Position numbers and translations under genes: made by a program. Positions 12,229 through 22,613 of a DNA stretch of 64,000 nt are shown here, piece after piece. The notes beneath the pieces were generated by a model. That model did not search any database. It was not told the origin of the DNA and saw nothing but the letters and a program-made list of their open reading frames with translations. Origin of the DNA: Phycomyces nitens (Eukaryota; Mucoromycota; Mucoromycetes; Mucorales; Phycomycetaceae); the NCBI GenBank assembly GCA_022702545.1, contig JAHRBC010000008.1, forward strand, positions 744,001 through 808,000, given 5' to 3'. Within the stretch, counting starts at the first letter, position 1; each line of letters begins with the position of its first letter.

Positions 12229-12396
12229 TATAGCTTTAGAAAGAACAAAGGAACAAATTAAACCGCGTCTCGCACACAAATGCGTGTATTATATTTGGTA
12301 ACACTTCTTTTTTTTTGTTTTGGTTGTTGTTGTTGTTGTTGTTATATAGTAAATGAAGTTTTATGGTTTGTTTGGTAGACTAGCACTAATTGCCAA

Positions 12397-12603
12397 TTAT
12401 TGGTTTGGTGATTCAGAAGAGAGTATTTGAGAAAGGTTGGCTTTGCGTTCTTGTTCGATAGCCGTCATCTCGGCCAAAAGAGCATCCACCTTGACTTGGA
12501 GAGAATCGGCTTTGGCTTCGACATCACTCATCAAGGATTCGGCGCCCTGGATTTCTTTGAGCCATTTCTGCAAATCAATGTCGGTAGAGTCAGGGACAGG
12601 CAT
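12397..12603 (-). CDS. Small coiled-coil protein, 68 residues
   Basis: An intact single-exon frame beginning MPVPDSTDIDLQKWLKEIQG, with a heptad-like stretch (about residues 20-58) rich in Leu, Glu, Lys and Ala that should form a coiled coil. I do not recognise the family. Codon use and the clean start after an A/T-rich leader look genuine. It sits between the PPE1 promoter and the carrier gene, transcribed in the same direction as both. Small kinetochore, BLOC or adaptor subunits look like this, but nothing in the sequence decides. Confidence 0.6.
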   Translation of the reverse strand: MPVPDSTDIDLQKWLKEIQGAESLMSDVEAKADSLQVKVDALLAEMTAIEQERKANLSQILSSESPNQ

Positions 12604-12931
12604 GGTGAATCAGTAATAAAAAAAGGAGGTTGTTTGTTACGAAATTATATATATATATGAATATATTATTATTTTATATATTTATTTTATAAAGTGTGAG
12701 GGGGCTGCTGTTCCCAAATATTAATTATTTAATTATTTATTTAATTATTTATAAACATTTTATTTTCTATAGCAAGAACAAGTAATAATAACATTATTGA
12801 TAAATAATAGCAAAAGTACAGAATAAAGCAAAAAAGAAGAAGAAGAAGAAGAAGATATATAGGTAAAGAGGTGATTAGGAGGGAGAGAGGATGTTGAGAA
12901 TGAAAAAAGAAAAAGGAAAAGTATGAGTGAA
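12604..12931. other. Intergenic, A+T-rich with GAA repeat
   Basis: Contains TTAATTATTTA-type repeats and a run of AAG units near 12834-12852. No gene seen; it is the promoter of the small coiled-coil gene and the 3' flank of the carrier. Confidence 0.55.
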
Positions 12932-14341
12932 TTATGTGCGTCCTGGTGTTTGGTTTGCTTGGTTTGCTTGGTTTCCAAAGGTGTGGATTATGGCTTCATA
13001 GCAAAAGAACATGACGGCTGCATTGGGAACAACTCGCATCAAGTGAGCTGACATGCCACCGTACAGAGCCACCACACCCTCTTCTTTAACCACAAGCTTC
13101 AACGTCTGGAAAACTCCCTTGTATTTGTGGATCCCCCCCTCTGATGGTTGTCGAAGTCTGGTACGAAGCACTTCATGGGGATATGAAATACAGGCCGCTA
13201 CCAATTTTGAAATTGCTGCTGCTCCCAGATTACCCATCCATTCTAACAGTAAAAGGGTCAATATCATGGTCTAGATGGCACCATTCCACCAATTTACCTT
13301 GCAAGTTCTTTCCTCCTACAGTCCTCTTTTTGTTCTGAAAGGCATTTTCAGAAGCAGAGACTGCCCACTTTTTCTTCAAATGTTCATATGTCACCCATTG
13401 GATTGTGCCCTCCACCACACCAAGGTAGGAAGCACTCATGCCCTTGTAGAGCCCCTTGACGCCTTCCTGTCTGAGGATATGAAGTAGACAATCCAGGGAA
13501 CTGGTATATTGTCTAGATGCCGTGTTTTGCAGCTGAAGGCGAGTCTTTACCACCCATATAGGATTGGTTGCTGTCGATGTCACAATGCCTTGTAATCCCA
13601 ATGTTAAGAAACATATCAATCTATCAATCGGGCTGCTTACCAGCAGTGGCTGCTGATGCCAAGTGAACAATCGGCGTCTCTTTTCCATGGTTGAATTCAC
13701 TGTAAATCTTCTTGCCATTGCTATACACAAAGAAATTGATAGATCTGTTGGTTGGATTAGCATGCTGTCTAGAGCCAAACAAACATATATATATCTTACT
13801 TTGCAGGAATAACTCCAATTAGGTTGGGACCAAGGCCCTTGAAGTAGCCCTTTACACCCTCTACTTGTTGAATGCGACTATAATATTCATTAGAACACAA
13901 TTGTCTAATAAACTCTTATTGTTGGCTTACACCAGCAATCGGCCTGTTTCTGCAAAATGGTGCCACAGGAATGTCTGCTTCCCCACATGCTTGAGAGCGC
14001 TTTGTTGATAGAATGTAGACTATAAATCTTATCAGCAAAAATTACATGGAAATTGTGCAATTCTGGATATCTATTCAAATACCTGGAGACGAGTCTTGAC
14101 TACATCCAATGGAGAAGTACAAACTGCTCCAGCCAAGCCAGCTGCACTAAAGAAATACAAATAAACAAAATGTGCACATTGATTCAGGAACAACTTTTTT
14201 TTTTGAGATCTCGACAGCTTTGTCTCTGGCTTACCCTCCCGCAATAAAGTGAATGAATGACCGAGAGTCTTTTATGGGCTGGACCAAGACTGGTACATGG
14301 ACTACTTCTGAAGAAGCATACGGCCGAGAGGTGACTGACAT
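12932..14341 (-). CDS. RIM2: Mitochondrial pyrimidine nucleotide carrier, Rim2/SLC25A33-36 type
   Basis: Inner mitochondrial membrane carrier expected to exchange pyrimidine (deoxy)nucleotides. Seven exons on the minus strand (14235-14341, 14083-14146, 13931-14019, 13800-13877, 13641-13744, 13298-13588, 12932-13242) join in frame to 347 residues. The three carrier repeats each show their Px[DE]xx[KR]x[RK] signature: SPLDVVKTRLQ, TNPIWVVKTRLQLQ and SYPHEVLRTRLRQ. The NPIWVVKTR form in repeat 2 together with YPHEVLRTRLR in repeat 3 is typical of the Rim2/PNC group rather than of FAD/NAD carriers. Start chosen at MSVTSRPYASSEVVHV, the only ATG before the first transmembrane segment. The end after FGNQANQANQTPGRT is low complexity. 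Confidence 0.93.
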
Positions 14342-14801
14342 TAAGAACCAAAAAAGGGGTAAAGAATGGACATCAAAAAAAAACTGCGTTCAAGCAAAGT
14401 CATGTAACACGTGACTACAGCTGTCATTTAGAAATATCGAAAAAAAAACAGAATTCTGTTGGGCGGATCTTCCGCTAGAATCCCCGAATAACATATATCA
14501 AGGTAAACTGCCTAGTCAAATGTGCCAGTGCAAAACTCCCTTTATATTATCCAGCAATTTAGCTCTTGTCCCTCTGCCCTGCCAATTCTTCCAAACACTT
14601 TAAATCATTCACATTCTTCCAAGGTGCAGTAAACCATCACCCCTGATGGATCCAGTTTGGGAAATGTAAAACAGTCACGCATATTCTGCGGCTTAGATTC
14701 CCATTGTCTCTTTTTTTTTTTCCTTTTAGGATTTTTGCCCCACGCTTGATTTATTTTATTTGCTACAGGATTTGATAGTAGATCAGAAAATTGAACCCTA
14801 T
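14342..14801. other. Intergenic between carrier and eL21 genes
   Basis: Promoter side of the carrier gene and 3' side of the ribosomal protein gene. A 70-base stretch just upstream of the carrier start has A-runs; no coding exon is recognisable. Confidence 0.55.
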
Positions 14802-15589
14802 TTACAAGAGGGTCTCGTAAGGGATAGCAGTGATGGTCTGGGGAACGTTCTTGACGGTAGAGACATAACGAGCGGTACGGGGCTGGACGGGGGATCTCTT
14901 CATGTTGACGATGACTATCAGAATAAATGGCTATTAGGATACACCAATCTTTATATGTTTTCAATCCAATATGTACATATATATATATATTCCCAACCAC
15001 GGTCGTTTCTTTCAAACTTCTTAACCTTACTATCTATCCAAACCCCCACTTACCACCAGCATCCTTGGCAGCCTGCTTCTTCTGGGCGTTCTCCTTGACA
15101 CGGTCCAAGAACTCCTGACGGCACTTGGAGTGCTTGATGTGCTCAACACGGATGTTGACACGCTTCTCGATGTAACGGTTGCCAACACGCTTGTTGATGA
15201 TGACACCAACAGCAGACTTGGTGACGTTGTAGACGACACCAGTGCGACCGTGGTAGAACTTGTGGGGCATACCCTTCTGGACAGCGGCGTTGGCCTTGAT
15301 GTCAACAATGTCACCAGTCTTGTAGATGGTCAAGTAGGTAGACAAGGGGATAGCACCATGGTCGCGGAACTTGCGCGAGAACATGTGGCGGGTGCGAGCA
15401 CGGACTATTTACAGAATACGTATATCTTTTTCTTTTAAAAAAAGGATCATGACAGGATTGTAGATACCAAGGTAGGTTTGTACATTGGTACATTGTACAT
15501 TGGTACATCATTGGATAGTGTACAGGTAGGTAGGTAGGTATCTAAATAATAGGAATCATTTCCAACTTACGACCGAAAGAGTGAGGCAT
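14802..15589 (-). CDS. RPL21: 60S ribosomal protein eL21
   Basis: Structural component of the cytosolic large ribosomal subunit. Three exons on the minus strand: 15571-15589 (19 bases, MPHSFG plus one base), 15054-15404 and 14802-14914, giving 160 residues, the standard length. The protein reads [19 protein letters not shown], then the family blocks [53 protein letters not shown] and the C-terminal end [11 protein letters not shown] very short first coding exon is usual for fungal ribosomal protein genes. Coding sequence is G+C-rich and uses few codons, as expected for a highly expressed gene. Confidence 0.98.
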
Positions 15590-15705
15590 TTCTATAAAGT
15601 GAATAGAGGAAATCAGTATGATTGTTTCAAATTCCTGTAAAGAAAAAAAAGTATACGACTTTGATATCCATGTACGTTTTATATATTTATTAATTGATAT
15701 CAATT

Positions 15706-15890
15706 AAAATAATAACAATAATAATAACAATAATAATAACAATAATAATAACAATAATAATAATAATAGCAAGTGGAGATTTTCAATAATAAATTATTAT
15801 TATTATTATTATTACTGCTCTATTGTTGTTGTTATTTTATTCTTATTCTTATTTTCATTATTATTATTATTATTATTATTATTGTAATTA
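15706..15890. repeat. AAT then ATT trinucleotide microsatellite tract
   Basis: Imperfect AATAATAAC units up to about 15765 followed by TTA/ATT runs at 15790-15812 and 15858-15882. The two halves are rough reverse complements and could form a hairpin. Confidence 0.8.
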
Positions 15891-16105
15891 ATATAATTTA
15901 TAAATATATATATATGTATATGTATACAAAAGTCGTATACTTTTTCTTTTTGAGAATCATCATCATCAATTCTGCAACATACTGAGAGGATCCTAACGCA
16001 CGGAAAACAGGTGAAAGAGAAGGAACAACCCAAGGGCAGTCGGTTGGAGAAAATATTGAACAAGAAAAAAAAATTGATACAATAACTCTATTGGCTGTAA
16101 CTTTG

Positions 16106-16113
16106 TGACGTCA
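16106..16113. promoter_or_regulatory. Palindromic CRE, TGACGTCA
   Basis: Exact 8-base palindrome bound by ATF/CREB-type bZIP factors. It lies 517 bases upstream of the eL21 start codon. Function inferred from motif only. Confidence 0.35.
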
Positions 16114-16826
16114 GCAATATCCCAATTTGAATATTCTTTTTCTTTTTTTTTCTCTTTGGCAGACAAAATGGCCAGTGCTTCTGGAACATATGAGTTTGAG
16201 TGTGGGAAATAAAGTGGAATGATTTGTTTATTTTTACATGGATTTATAATACACGTATATAAATTCTCAAGATTAAAGATATTTTGCAATGCTTGTAAGT
16301 TCTTGGCCTTGAATAATTCAACTATTCTTGTTGGTAAAAGTCAATCACTCTTGGAAGCTCAATTGCAATTATTGGTCTCAAAACGGCGGACTTTTAGAGC
16401 GTTTTTAGAAATAAGACCATTAAGCTTGATCTTGCCAAGCTCTCACTAGACCCGCGTATTGATCCCTCCCCCAAAAGACATAATATTCGCGTTGGGCAGA
16501 TGACAAATGTCTGTACAAAATACAACGGTTATGCAACAAACTACAGTCGATCACCAAAAAGGTACAAAAATCAAAGAGAGAAAAGAAAGGCAGAGGATTT
16601 GGCTTGGTTTGTCTATCTTGATGAGCACAAAGAGAAAGTTGTACAGTAAAATGTACATTATTATTATAAGAATATTATTGTTTCTGTTTATACAGCGGTT
16701 TGAGAGAGAGAGAGAGAGAGAGAGGTGTGAGGTGTGTGTGTGGGGGTATAATTTGTACTACAATTTGGTGTCTTGTCTTGAACCTGCTGTTTCTAAAAGA
16801 GTAAATATGAATATCAAATCATCAAA

Positions 16827-18140
16827 TCACTCTCTTTTACCTATCCACTGACGCTGCCCTAATGAAGACATTGGGCCTGGCACATTGGACCCCACTGCTA
16901 CACTGTTGGTGTTTGTATTTCCATTTGAATTTGCATTTGGAACTGTATTAGAAGTACTTGGCATGGCTGATCCTTTTCTCTCCATCATCATATAATGTAT
17001 GTGCATCCGTATCCCATAACACACCGTCCTCAGACTCTGCATCTCTTCCTGTAATCTAAAGGTTTCTGTCATCAGGGCCATGTTCTGCTTGAGTTCTAGA
17101 GAGACCAGATTTGCATTGAGAGACTCAATTTCTGTTTCCAGACGTTCGGTTTCTGTCAAAACAGGCCCAATGGAGGAGCCTTGGGATGGAAAGTGAGAGG
17201 GAAACAAGAGAGCCAGTTGATCCATGGTGATCTGGACCTGTTCTCGAAGCTCTTCCTGTTGTTCTTTCAGCCGATTGTTTTCCTGCTGGAGTTGCTCCAC
17301 ATCCTGGCGCAAGGATCGTTCGGTGCGCTGCTGTTTTATTAAAAAGTGCTTGATTGGTTCATATGCGCATTGATTGATATGATTGTCTTGGTCGCAACGT
17401 TCTCCAGCCCAGGTGCAGCCGAATGAATTGTGGACACAGACAACAGGATGGCGTGGGCAGGTAGTGAGATGGTCTGAATGCTCTGAGCGGGTGCGAGAGG
17501 TTGAGCAATAGGAGCATTCGATCAATTCTGCTGGACATTGGGTGTGGTGTTCCTGTGGATGGATGGGAGAGGTCAATAAATGAATGAATGAATGGTTTGG
17601 CTGAATGGATCTTTATTTACTTGGAATTGAATGGCCCGTAGCTTCTTTTTACACATCAGGCACTCTTTGGTGCGATAGAGACAGGTGGATGTGTGGGAGG
17701 CAAAGTCCTTTTTGTAGACGAGTGCCTTGCATTCTTCCATTTGACATGCAGAGGAGCTGTAGAGACAGTCGTTGTCCAGATGGTTCTGGATAAATTGACG
17801 TTGTCCTTGGTAGTCGCAGCCTGCGTCGAGACGTGGGCACTGGACAATAAGTTCGTTTACCATATTGGTGATAATCTTGACAGCTGGAATGAGGTTTTCT
17901 ATCTCTAAGGGGGCTCTATCGATTGGACAATGGGAGGATGTCTCGATTGCTTGGTAGATGCATGATTGGCAAAAGGTGTGTCTTTATACATATAAGATAA
18001 TAGCAACGAGACAGCAAAGCAGCTTACCCACAGGGGGAGATTACTGGGTCAATAAATGGGGTTTGGCATATACAGCATATGAGATTTGGATTTGGTTCAG
18101 AGTAATTAAGTGAGCGTAGGTCAAGGCTGTTATCTTTCAT
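16827..18140 (-). CDS. RING and TRAF-type zinc-finger protein, probable E3 ubiquitin ligase
   Basis: Three exons on the minus strand (18028-18140, 17621-17981, 16827-17552) give about 399 residues. The N-terminus carries a C3HC4 RING finger: CCICQTPFIDPV, CGHTFCQSC and CPIDRAPL (about residues 20-62), the middle Cys-His pair being joined across the first intron. TRAF-type zinc fingers follow (CPRLDAGCDYQGQ, CLYRTKECLMCKKK, CPAELIECSYC, CPRHPVVCVHNSFGC), then a long coiled coil from about residue 245 (RTERSLRQDVEQLQQENNRL onward) and an Asn-rich low-complexity tail. This layout is that of TRAF-like RING E3 ligases; substrate unknown. The extreme C-terminus reads through a possible donor (GTAAAAG near 16841), so a further short exon is possible. 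Confidence 0.88.
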
Positions 18141-18503
18141 TTTGTATTCGGTAAAGATGTATAAATAATTTTAAAATACTTTTTTATATATTCTTTGCTC
18201 CGCCGTACTTTTTTCTTAGTGACTGGCATGTGATGAGACACAGAGCATCACTCACGTCACTCAAATGAGTGGTGCTTTGTGATTGGTCTGCTATTATTCA
18301 GACAGAGAATCCAAAAGAAAAAATTTCGTAGTTATTGGGCCTGCTAATAGAAGGCGCCATAAGAAGGGCGGCCGAGTTCTTAGCATCACTCTTATTACTT
18401 TTTCTCTTTTTTCCCCTTAGTAACCGACTTAAGAAACCTCTCTGGTTTTCTCTCTCTTGTTTCATTCTTCAGTTCTTATTTACCTCCTCTACAACTTTTC
18501 ATA
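18141..18503. promoter_or_regulatory. Shared divergent promoter, RING/TRAF gene and HMG-like gene
   Basis: The 363 bases between two head-to-head start codons. It contains CCAAT on the minus strand (ATTGG near 18281), a CACGTCACTC motif near 18252 resembling half of a CRE, and a C/T-rich tract just before the plus-strand gene. Confidence 0.45.
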
Positions 18504-19229
18504 ATGGCCAAGGAAAAAACCACCAAGAAGACCGTCAGTAAGTTGTTATATTTTTGATCATTGATTGGATTGTACGTCACTCACTATGGAATTTCTAGCC
18601 AAGAAGCTCTCTCCCTACAACAAGTTCATGAAGGTAAATGATAGTGACTCTGGATAGATAAATGGCTAGAAAATACGCTTATTTATATATAAATATAATA
18701 AATGAATCTGTATATTTATTTAATATTAATTTTATAATGCTCTTTAGACTGAACTTGCCAAAGTAAAGGAAGCTCAGCCCGGTATTGCACACAAGGAGGT
18801 ACATTATTATTATTATTATTATTATGATTATTATTATTATGATTATTTCCGTCTCCCGACGCGCCTCTTTTTTTATATATATTTTTTTATTATTATTATT
18901 TTAATTGGTATCTGGCTGTTTAAATATGTATATATTTATACACGAGTCGCGTTGATTGTACAGATCATCCGATAGTCAAATATTACACTATTTTATTATA
19001 TATATTTTTATACCTTTTTGAAATGGGTGCACAACTAACGCTTTTTCTTTTTCTTTTTCTTTTTTTTTCGCGATTTCCTCTAGGCCTTTAAGCAAGCTGT
19101 AAGTTGCAAAATCAAATAATTCTAAAGTGGCTGAGACTAAACTATCATTTCTATACCCTTTAGGCTCAAAACTGGAGCAAGTCTTCCGACAACCCCAAGA
19201 ACAAGGAGGCTGCACCTGCTGAGAAATAA
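18504..19229 (+). CDS. Small YABBY/HMG-box-like protein, 66 residues
   Basis: Five exons (18504-18537, 18599-18633, 18748-18798, 19084-19098, 19164-19229) give MAKEKTTKKT followed by KKLSPYNKFMKTELAKVK, a block that resembles the HMG-like half of YABBY domains (PYN.F.K..L..VK...P...H.EAF..AA.NW). The matching C-terminal half, HKEAFKQAAQNWSKS, is made only after including the 15-base exon 4. Short charged tail NPKNKEAAPAEK. Such mini-HMG proteins are common in fungi; DNA or chromatin binding is inferred. The protein is far smaller than its 726-base gene; introns with TTA/ATT repeats fill most of it. Confidence 0.8.
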
Positions 19230-19346
19230 TAAGGATCCTTTATATTATTCTACACAAAATAACAACAAAATATATATATATATATAAACATATTTTTTAA
19301 AAAAGAAAGAAAAAAAAAACGAAAAAGAGGAGAGAAATAATAATAT

Positions 19347-19638
19347 TTATGCAAAGGCTGGTCGATTGGTGGTGGTGTCCTTTTCGACCGACTGGCTCAT
19401 CTGGCTATTGGTGTACATTGCTGTCTTGAAAAATGTATAGACCAGCGACATCTTGGTCTCTGCTCTTCTCAATTGATCAATCAACTGAACAACATTTGTC
19501 TCATTTGCATTGGCCACAATCTCATTCAACTAGAACAAATCATGAATAAAGATCATCAAATGATTCCTGACCAACCTTTGCAATATTATCAACCAGCAAT
19601 TGAATCTCACTCACAATCGCATCCTCTAATGTTCTCAT
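19347..19638 (-). CDS. DAD3: DASH/Dam1 complex subunit Dad3-like
   Basis: Probable kinetochore-microtubule ring subunit. Two exons (19576-19638 and 19347-19529) encode 81 residues: MRTLEDAIVSEIQLLVDNIA, then KLNEIVANANETNVVQLIDQ and LRRAETKMSLVYTFFKTAMY. The helical N-terminus, the L..L......N......LR..E.KM.LV.T.FK..VY pattern and total size match Dad3. The intron (19530-19575) is 46 bases. The start chosen is the first ATG after a CA-repeat that a longer reading would translate. Identification rests on a short pattern and would need a profile search. Confidence 0.6.
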
Positions 19639-19810
19639 GATAAACAATGAGAGATTATTGTCCTTTTGTTGTTGTTGTTTTGTCCATTCTGTGACTTGTT
19701 TATTTGTACACACACACACACATACACACACATACACATTCCTTTCTTTATTTCATACTTCATCATCATCATCATCATCATCATCATTTTGATCGTTTGA
19801 TTCAAAGCTC
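19639..19810. promoter_or_regulatory. Shared divergent promoter, Dad3-like and PTRHD1 genes
   Basis: Only 172 bases separate the two start codons. It includes a CA-dinucleotide stretch near 19710-19738 and a run of ATC units at 19761-19787. Confidence 0.5.
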
Positions 19811-20404
19811 ATGGAGTCTGTTGAGCCTGCTAGTGAAATGAACACTTGCATTCCAGCCATTGTTGAACCATTAACAATGTTTATTGTGGTCCGAAAGGAT
19901 TTATCAAAGGCAAAAATCCATCATTAAATCCATATATGCAATATAATTAATTATTACAATCATTTTTAGACCTTGAAATGGCCCACTGGCAGGTGAATCA
20001 ATCAAATTTTTGGTACCCCAATATCATCAGTCAATTAAATATCTCTCTAGTGTAATTGCCCAGGCCTGCCATGCTTCTACAGCTGTGTTGCATACCACAC
20101 GTAACGAGCCAAATACAAAGGAGTATCTAGAGGATATTCATTCGATGCACAAAGTAGTTCTCGAGGTAAGAAAATAAAATAAAATAAATATTTGTTATTT
20201 ATTTATTTACTTTTTTGAGGTTAGACAAAAAACTTGGATTCCTTGGAAAAGCTCGTAACAGCCCTCGAGCCCCATCAAATCCCTCTCTTGAAATGGACCG
20301 AGCAGCCAGAGAACATTGTCACCGCATTTTCCACTGCTCCTATTCGCGGACGAAGTCAGCCCGTAAAAGACATCTTTAAGAAATATTGTTCTCTTTACAG
20401 ATAG
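19811..20404 (+). CDS. Peptidyl-tRNA hydrolase 2 family protein, PTRHD1 type
   Basis: Predicted hydrolase of the Pth2 fold; PTRHD1 proteins are short relatives of bacterial-type-2 peptidyl-tRNA hydrolase. Four exons (19811-19909, 19970-19992, 20051-20165, 20225-20404) give 138 residues. Family blocks are MFIVVRKDLSK, LKWPTGSVIAQACHASTAVL (the first strand, then the catalytic-region helix of the fold), EYLEDIHSMHKVVLE, LLKWTEQPENIVTAF and a conserved basic end. The order and size fit human PTRHD1. The first intron (19910-19969) begins GCAAAA; no GT lies near enough to keep frame, so it is a GC-AG intron or the gene model needs a shifted junction. The second exon is only 23 bases. Confidence 0.9.
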
Positions 20405-21096
20405 GATTTCTATTGTGAATCATAATAGATAGATAGATAGATAGATAGACAAATAAATAAATAAGCAAGCAAGCGGGCAAGCAAGCAATAGTCCTATCTT
20501 GTGCAACATGTCTTGTACAAGACATATTTTGATCTCTCCACAATAATTGATTTATTAAACATTTTTATTAGATTGGGCCAATTTAATAAATGAATAAAAA
20601 GGCATTATACATATCAAGGGGGGAAATCCAAGCATTCCTATCGACATCTTGTTTTCTAGATCAAACAGTGCCAGGCATTTTCTTCTTTAATCCCATCCCT
20701 TTTTGCCCTTGCACACAAGATGGCGCAAGATGAAACGGTTAATGTAAGAATTCTCGTGCAACAATCAAATATTTGTATAAACACAATCATAATAATAATA
20801 ATACAAAGAGAGACAGACAGAGAGAGAGAGAGAGACGCCTCTGCCTTAAAAAGGAAATCTACAGTATACAGCCAACACTTTATACTTCATTATAATCACA
20901 AACCAAATAGCCCTGTATCTTTTTATTTTTCATGGTCAATCCTCATTATATTTCTGTCTAGAACAAAATATGTTTTGTACCAAATTAGAAAAACCAAAAA
21001 TCAAAATCAAAATAATAATAAAAAAACGTTGTCACGAATGTCAGGATTGCAAACTAGGAAAAAAGATTTAAAAGTGATCCAATTACTTGTTTAAAC
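20405..21096. other. Intergenic / 5' region before FEN1
   Basis: Contains TAGA and AAGC short repeats near 20426-20480 and an AG-repeat at 20810-20840. An ATG-initiated frame starts at 20720 in what would be the FEN1 leader; it overlaps repeats and I do not call it. A cysteine-rich-looking string in another frame just before FEN1 is too short to support. Confidence 0.5.
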
Positions 21097-22613
21097 ATGG
21101 GAATCCAAGGCCTTACAAAGCTGATTTCAGAGCAGGCTCCAGCAGCAATCAAGAGCCATGAATTCAAAAGCTACTTTGGACGCAAGGTGGCCATTGACGC
21201 GTCAATGTGCATTTACCAGTTTATGATTGCTGTCAGACAGCAGGACGGCCGAGTACTGACCAATGAGGACGGCGAGACCACAAGGTAATCCTTGCCAAAT
21301 CATCGAATGGTTTAGCTTACATTATCCAGTCATCTCATGGGTATGTTCTACCGTACGATCCGCATGGTTGAAAACGGTATCAAACCAGTCTATGTGTTTG
21401 ATGGAAAGCCTCCAACTATGAAGTCAGGCGAAGTAAGTCTATAGGTTTTGTTTATCCAGACACTTACATAATGGATTAGCTTGCCAAGCGCAAGGCCAGA
21501 AAGGAAGATGCTCTGAGCAAAATGGAAGAGGCCAGTGAGGTTGGTGAGTAAACTGGATAATCAATTGAATCAAGTATTAAACAGCATCAAAGGCACAACC
21601 GAGGATGTTGCCCGCTTTGAAAAGAGAACTGTGCGTGTGACAAAGGAACACAACCAAGAGTGCCAGAGATTGTTAAAGGCCATGGGTATTCCCTATGTCG
21701 AGGTAAATGCTTGTCATCAAGCAAACTTGTATTGACATTTTTTTTCTTGGCCATAGGCACCCACAGAAGCAGAAGCCCAGTGTGCCGAACTTGCAAAGGC
21801 AGGAAAGGTGTTTGCTGCTGCATCTGAGGATATGGACACTGTTACATTTGGATCTCCTGTTCTGCTTCGCCACTTGACATTTTCTGAGCAGAGAAAGATG
21901 CTGATTGATGAGATCAACCTTGAGGCTGCTCTCAAGGGCATGGAGTTGGACATGTCTCAGGTAAAATATCAGTGGTGGTATAAATATGTGTGATTAACAA
22001 TAGACACTTGTCTGTAGTTTATTGATTTGTGTATTATGATGGGATGCGACTATGTGGAGACAATCAAGGGAGTTGGTCCCCAGCGTGCGTTTTCGATGAT
22101 CAAAGAACACAAGACAATCGAGGCTGTCATTAAGAATCTTCCAGAAAAGTTAAAAGCCAATGTACCCGAGAACTGGAAGTACGACGAGGCAAGAGAATTG
22201 TTCCGCAAACCTAATGTACTTCCGGGATCCAGTGTCGATGTAAGTGATTCATTAGTCTAATGAAATTAATAATAATCCTGGAACCAAAATTTCTGGTCCC
22301 TTGTACAAATGATAGTTGAAATGGGAATCTCCCGATATCGATGGTGTTATTCAGTTTATGGTCAATGAAAAGGGATTCAGGTTAGTGGTTAGTATAGAAT
22401 GAATCGAACAAGTGTGCTTACCACCATATTGTTGTTGTCAGTGAGGAGAGAATCAGAAAGGGATGTGATAAACTGGAAAAGAACTTGAAGTCTGCTTCTC
22501 AGAGTAGAATGATGGATTTCTTCAAGGCATCACCATCTGCACCAGCACCCAAGAAACGCAAACCAGACGAGAGCGATTCAAAGGCTGCCAAGAAGGGACG
22601 CAAGAAGAAGTAA
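21097..22613 (+). CDS. FEN1: Flap endonuclease 1 (FEN1/Rad27)
   Basis: Structure-specific 5' nuclease that removes Okazaki flaps and acts in long-patch base excision repair. Eight exons (21097-21284, 21330-21432, 21480-21543, 21593-21702, 21757-21960, 22018-22239, 22316-22380, 22442-22613) join to 375 residues, near the usual 380. Start [10 protein letters not shown] is the fixed FEN1 N-terminus. Metal-binding and catalytic blocks are visible: [43 protein letters not shown] and [19 protein letters not shown]-interacting box, QSRMMDFF (about 338-345), precedes a basic nuclear-localisation tail KKGRKKK. Exon 4 needs the acceptor at 21592 rather than the nearer AG at 21584 to keep frame. Confidence 0.98.

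Larger units (their letters stand above)
15590..16826. other. Intergenic with AAT/ATT microsatellites
   Basis: Holds the eL21 promoter and the 3' flank of the RING gene. Open frames here are translations of trinucleotide repeats or lack any recognisable domain. A palindromic TGACGTCA lies at 16106-16113. Confidence 0.55.

Noticed and set aside
15706..15890. Opposed AAT and ATT runs as a possible transposon inverted repeat
   Set aside because: Simple-sequence repeats on both sides, with no target-site duplication or coding content.
20720..21094. 124-codon frame beginning ATGGCGCAAGATG just upstream of FEN1, with a Cys-rich string in another frame
   Set aside because: It runs through AG and AAT repeats, has no domain, and the CHECQDC-like string needs an unproven splice. 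It may be leader sequence or a uORF.
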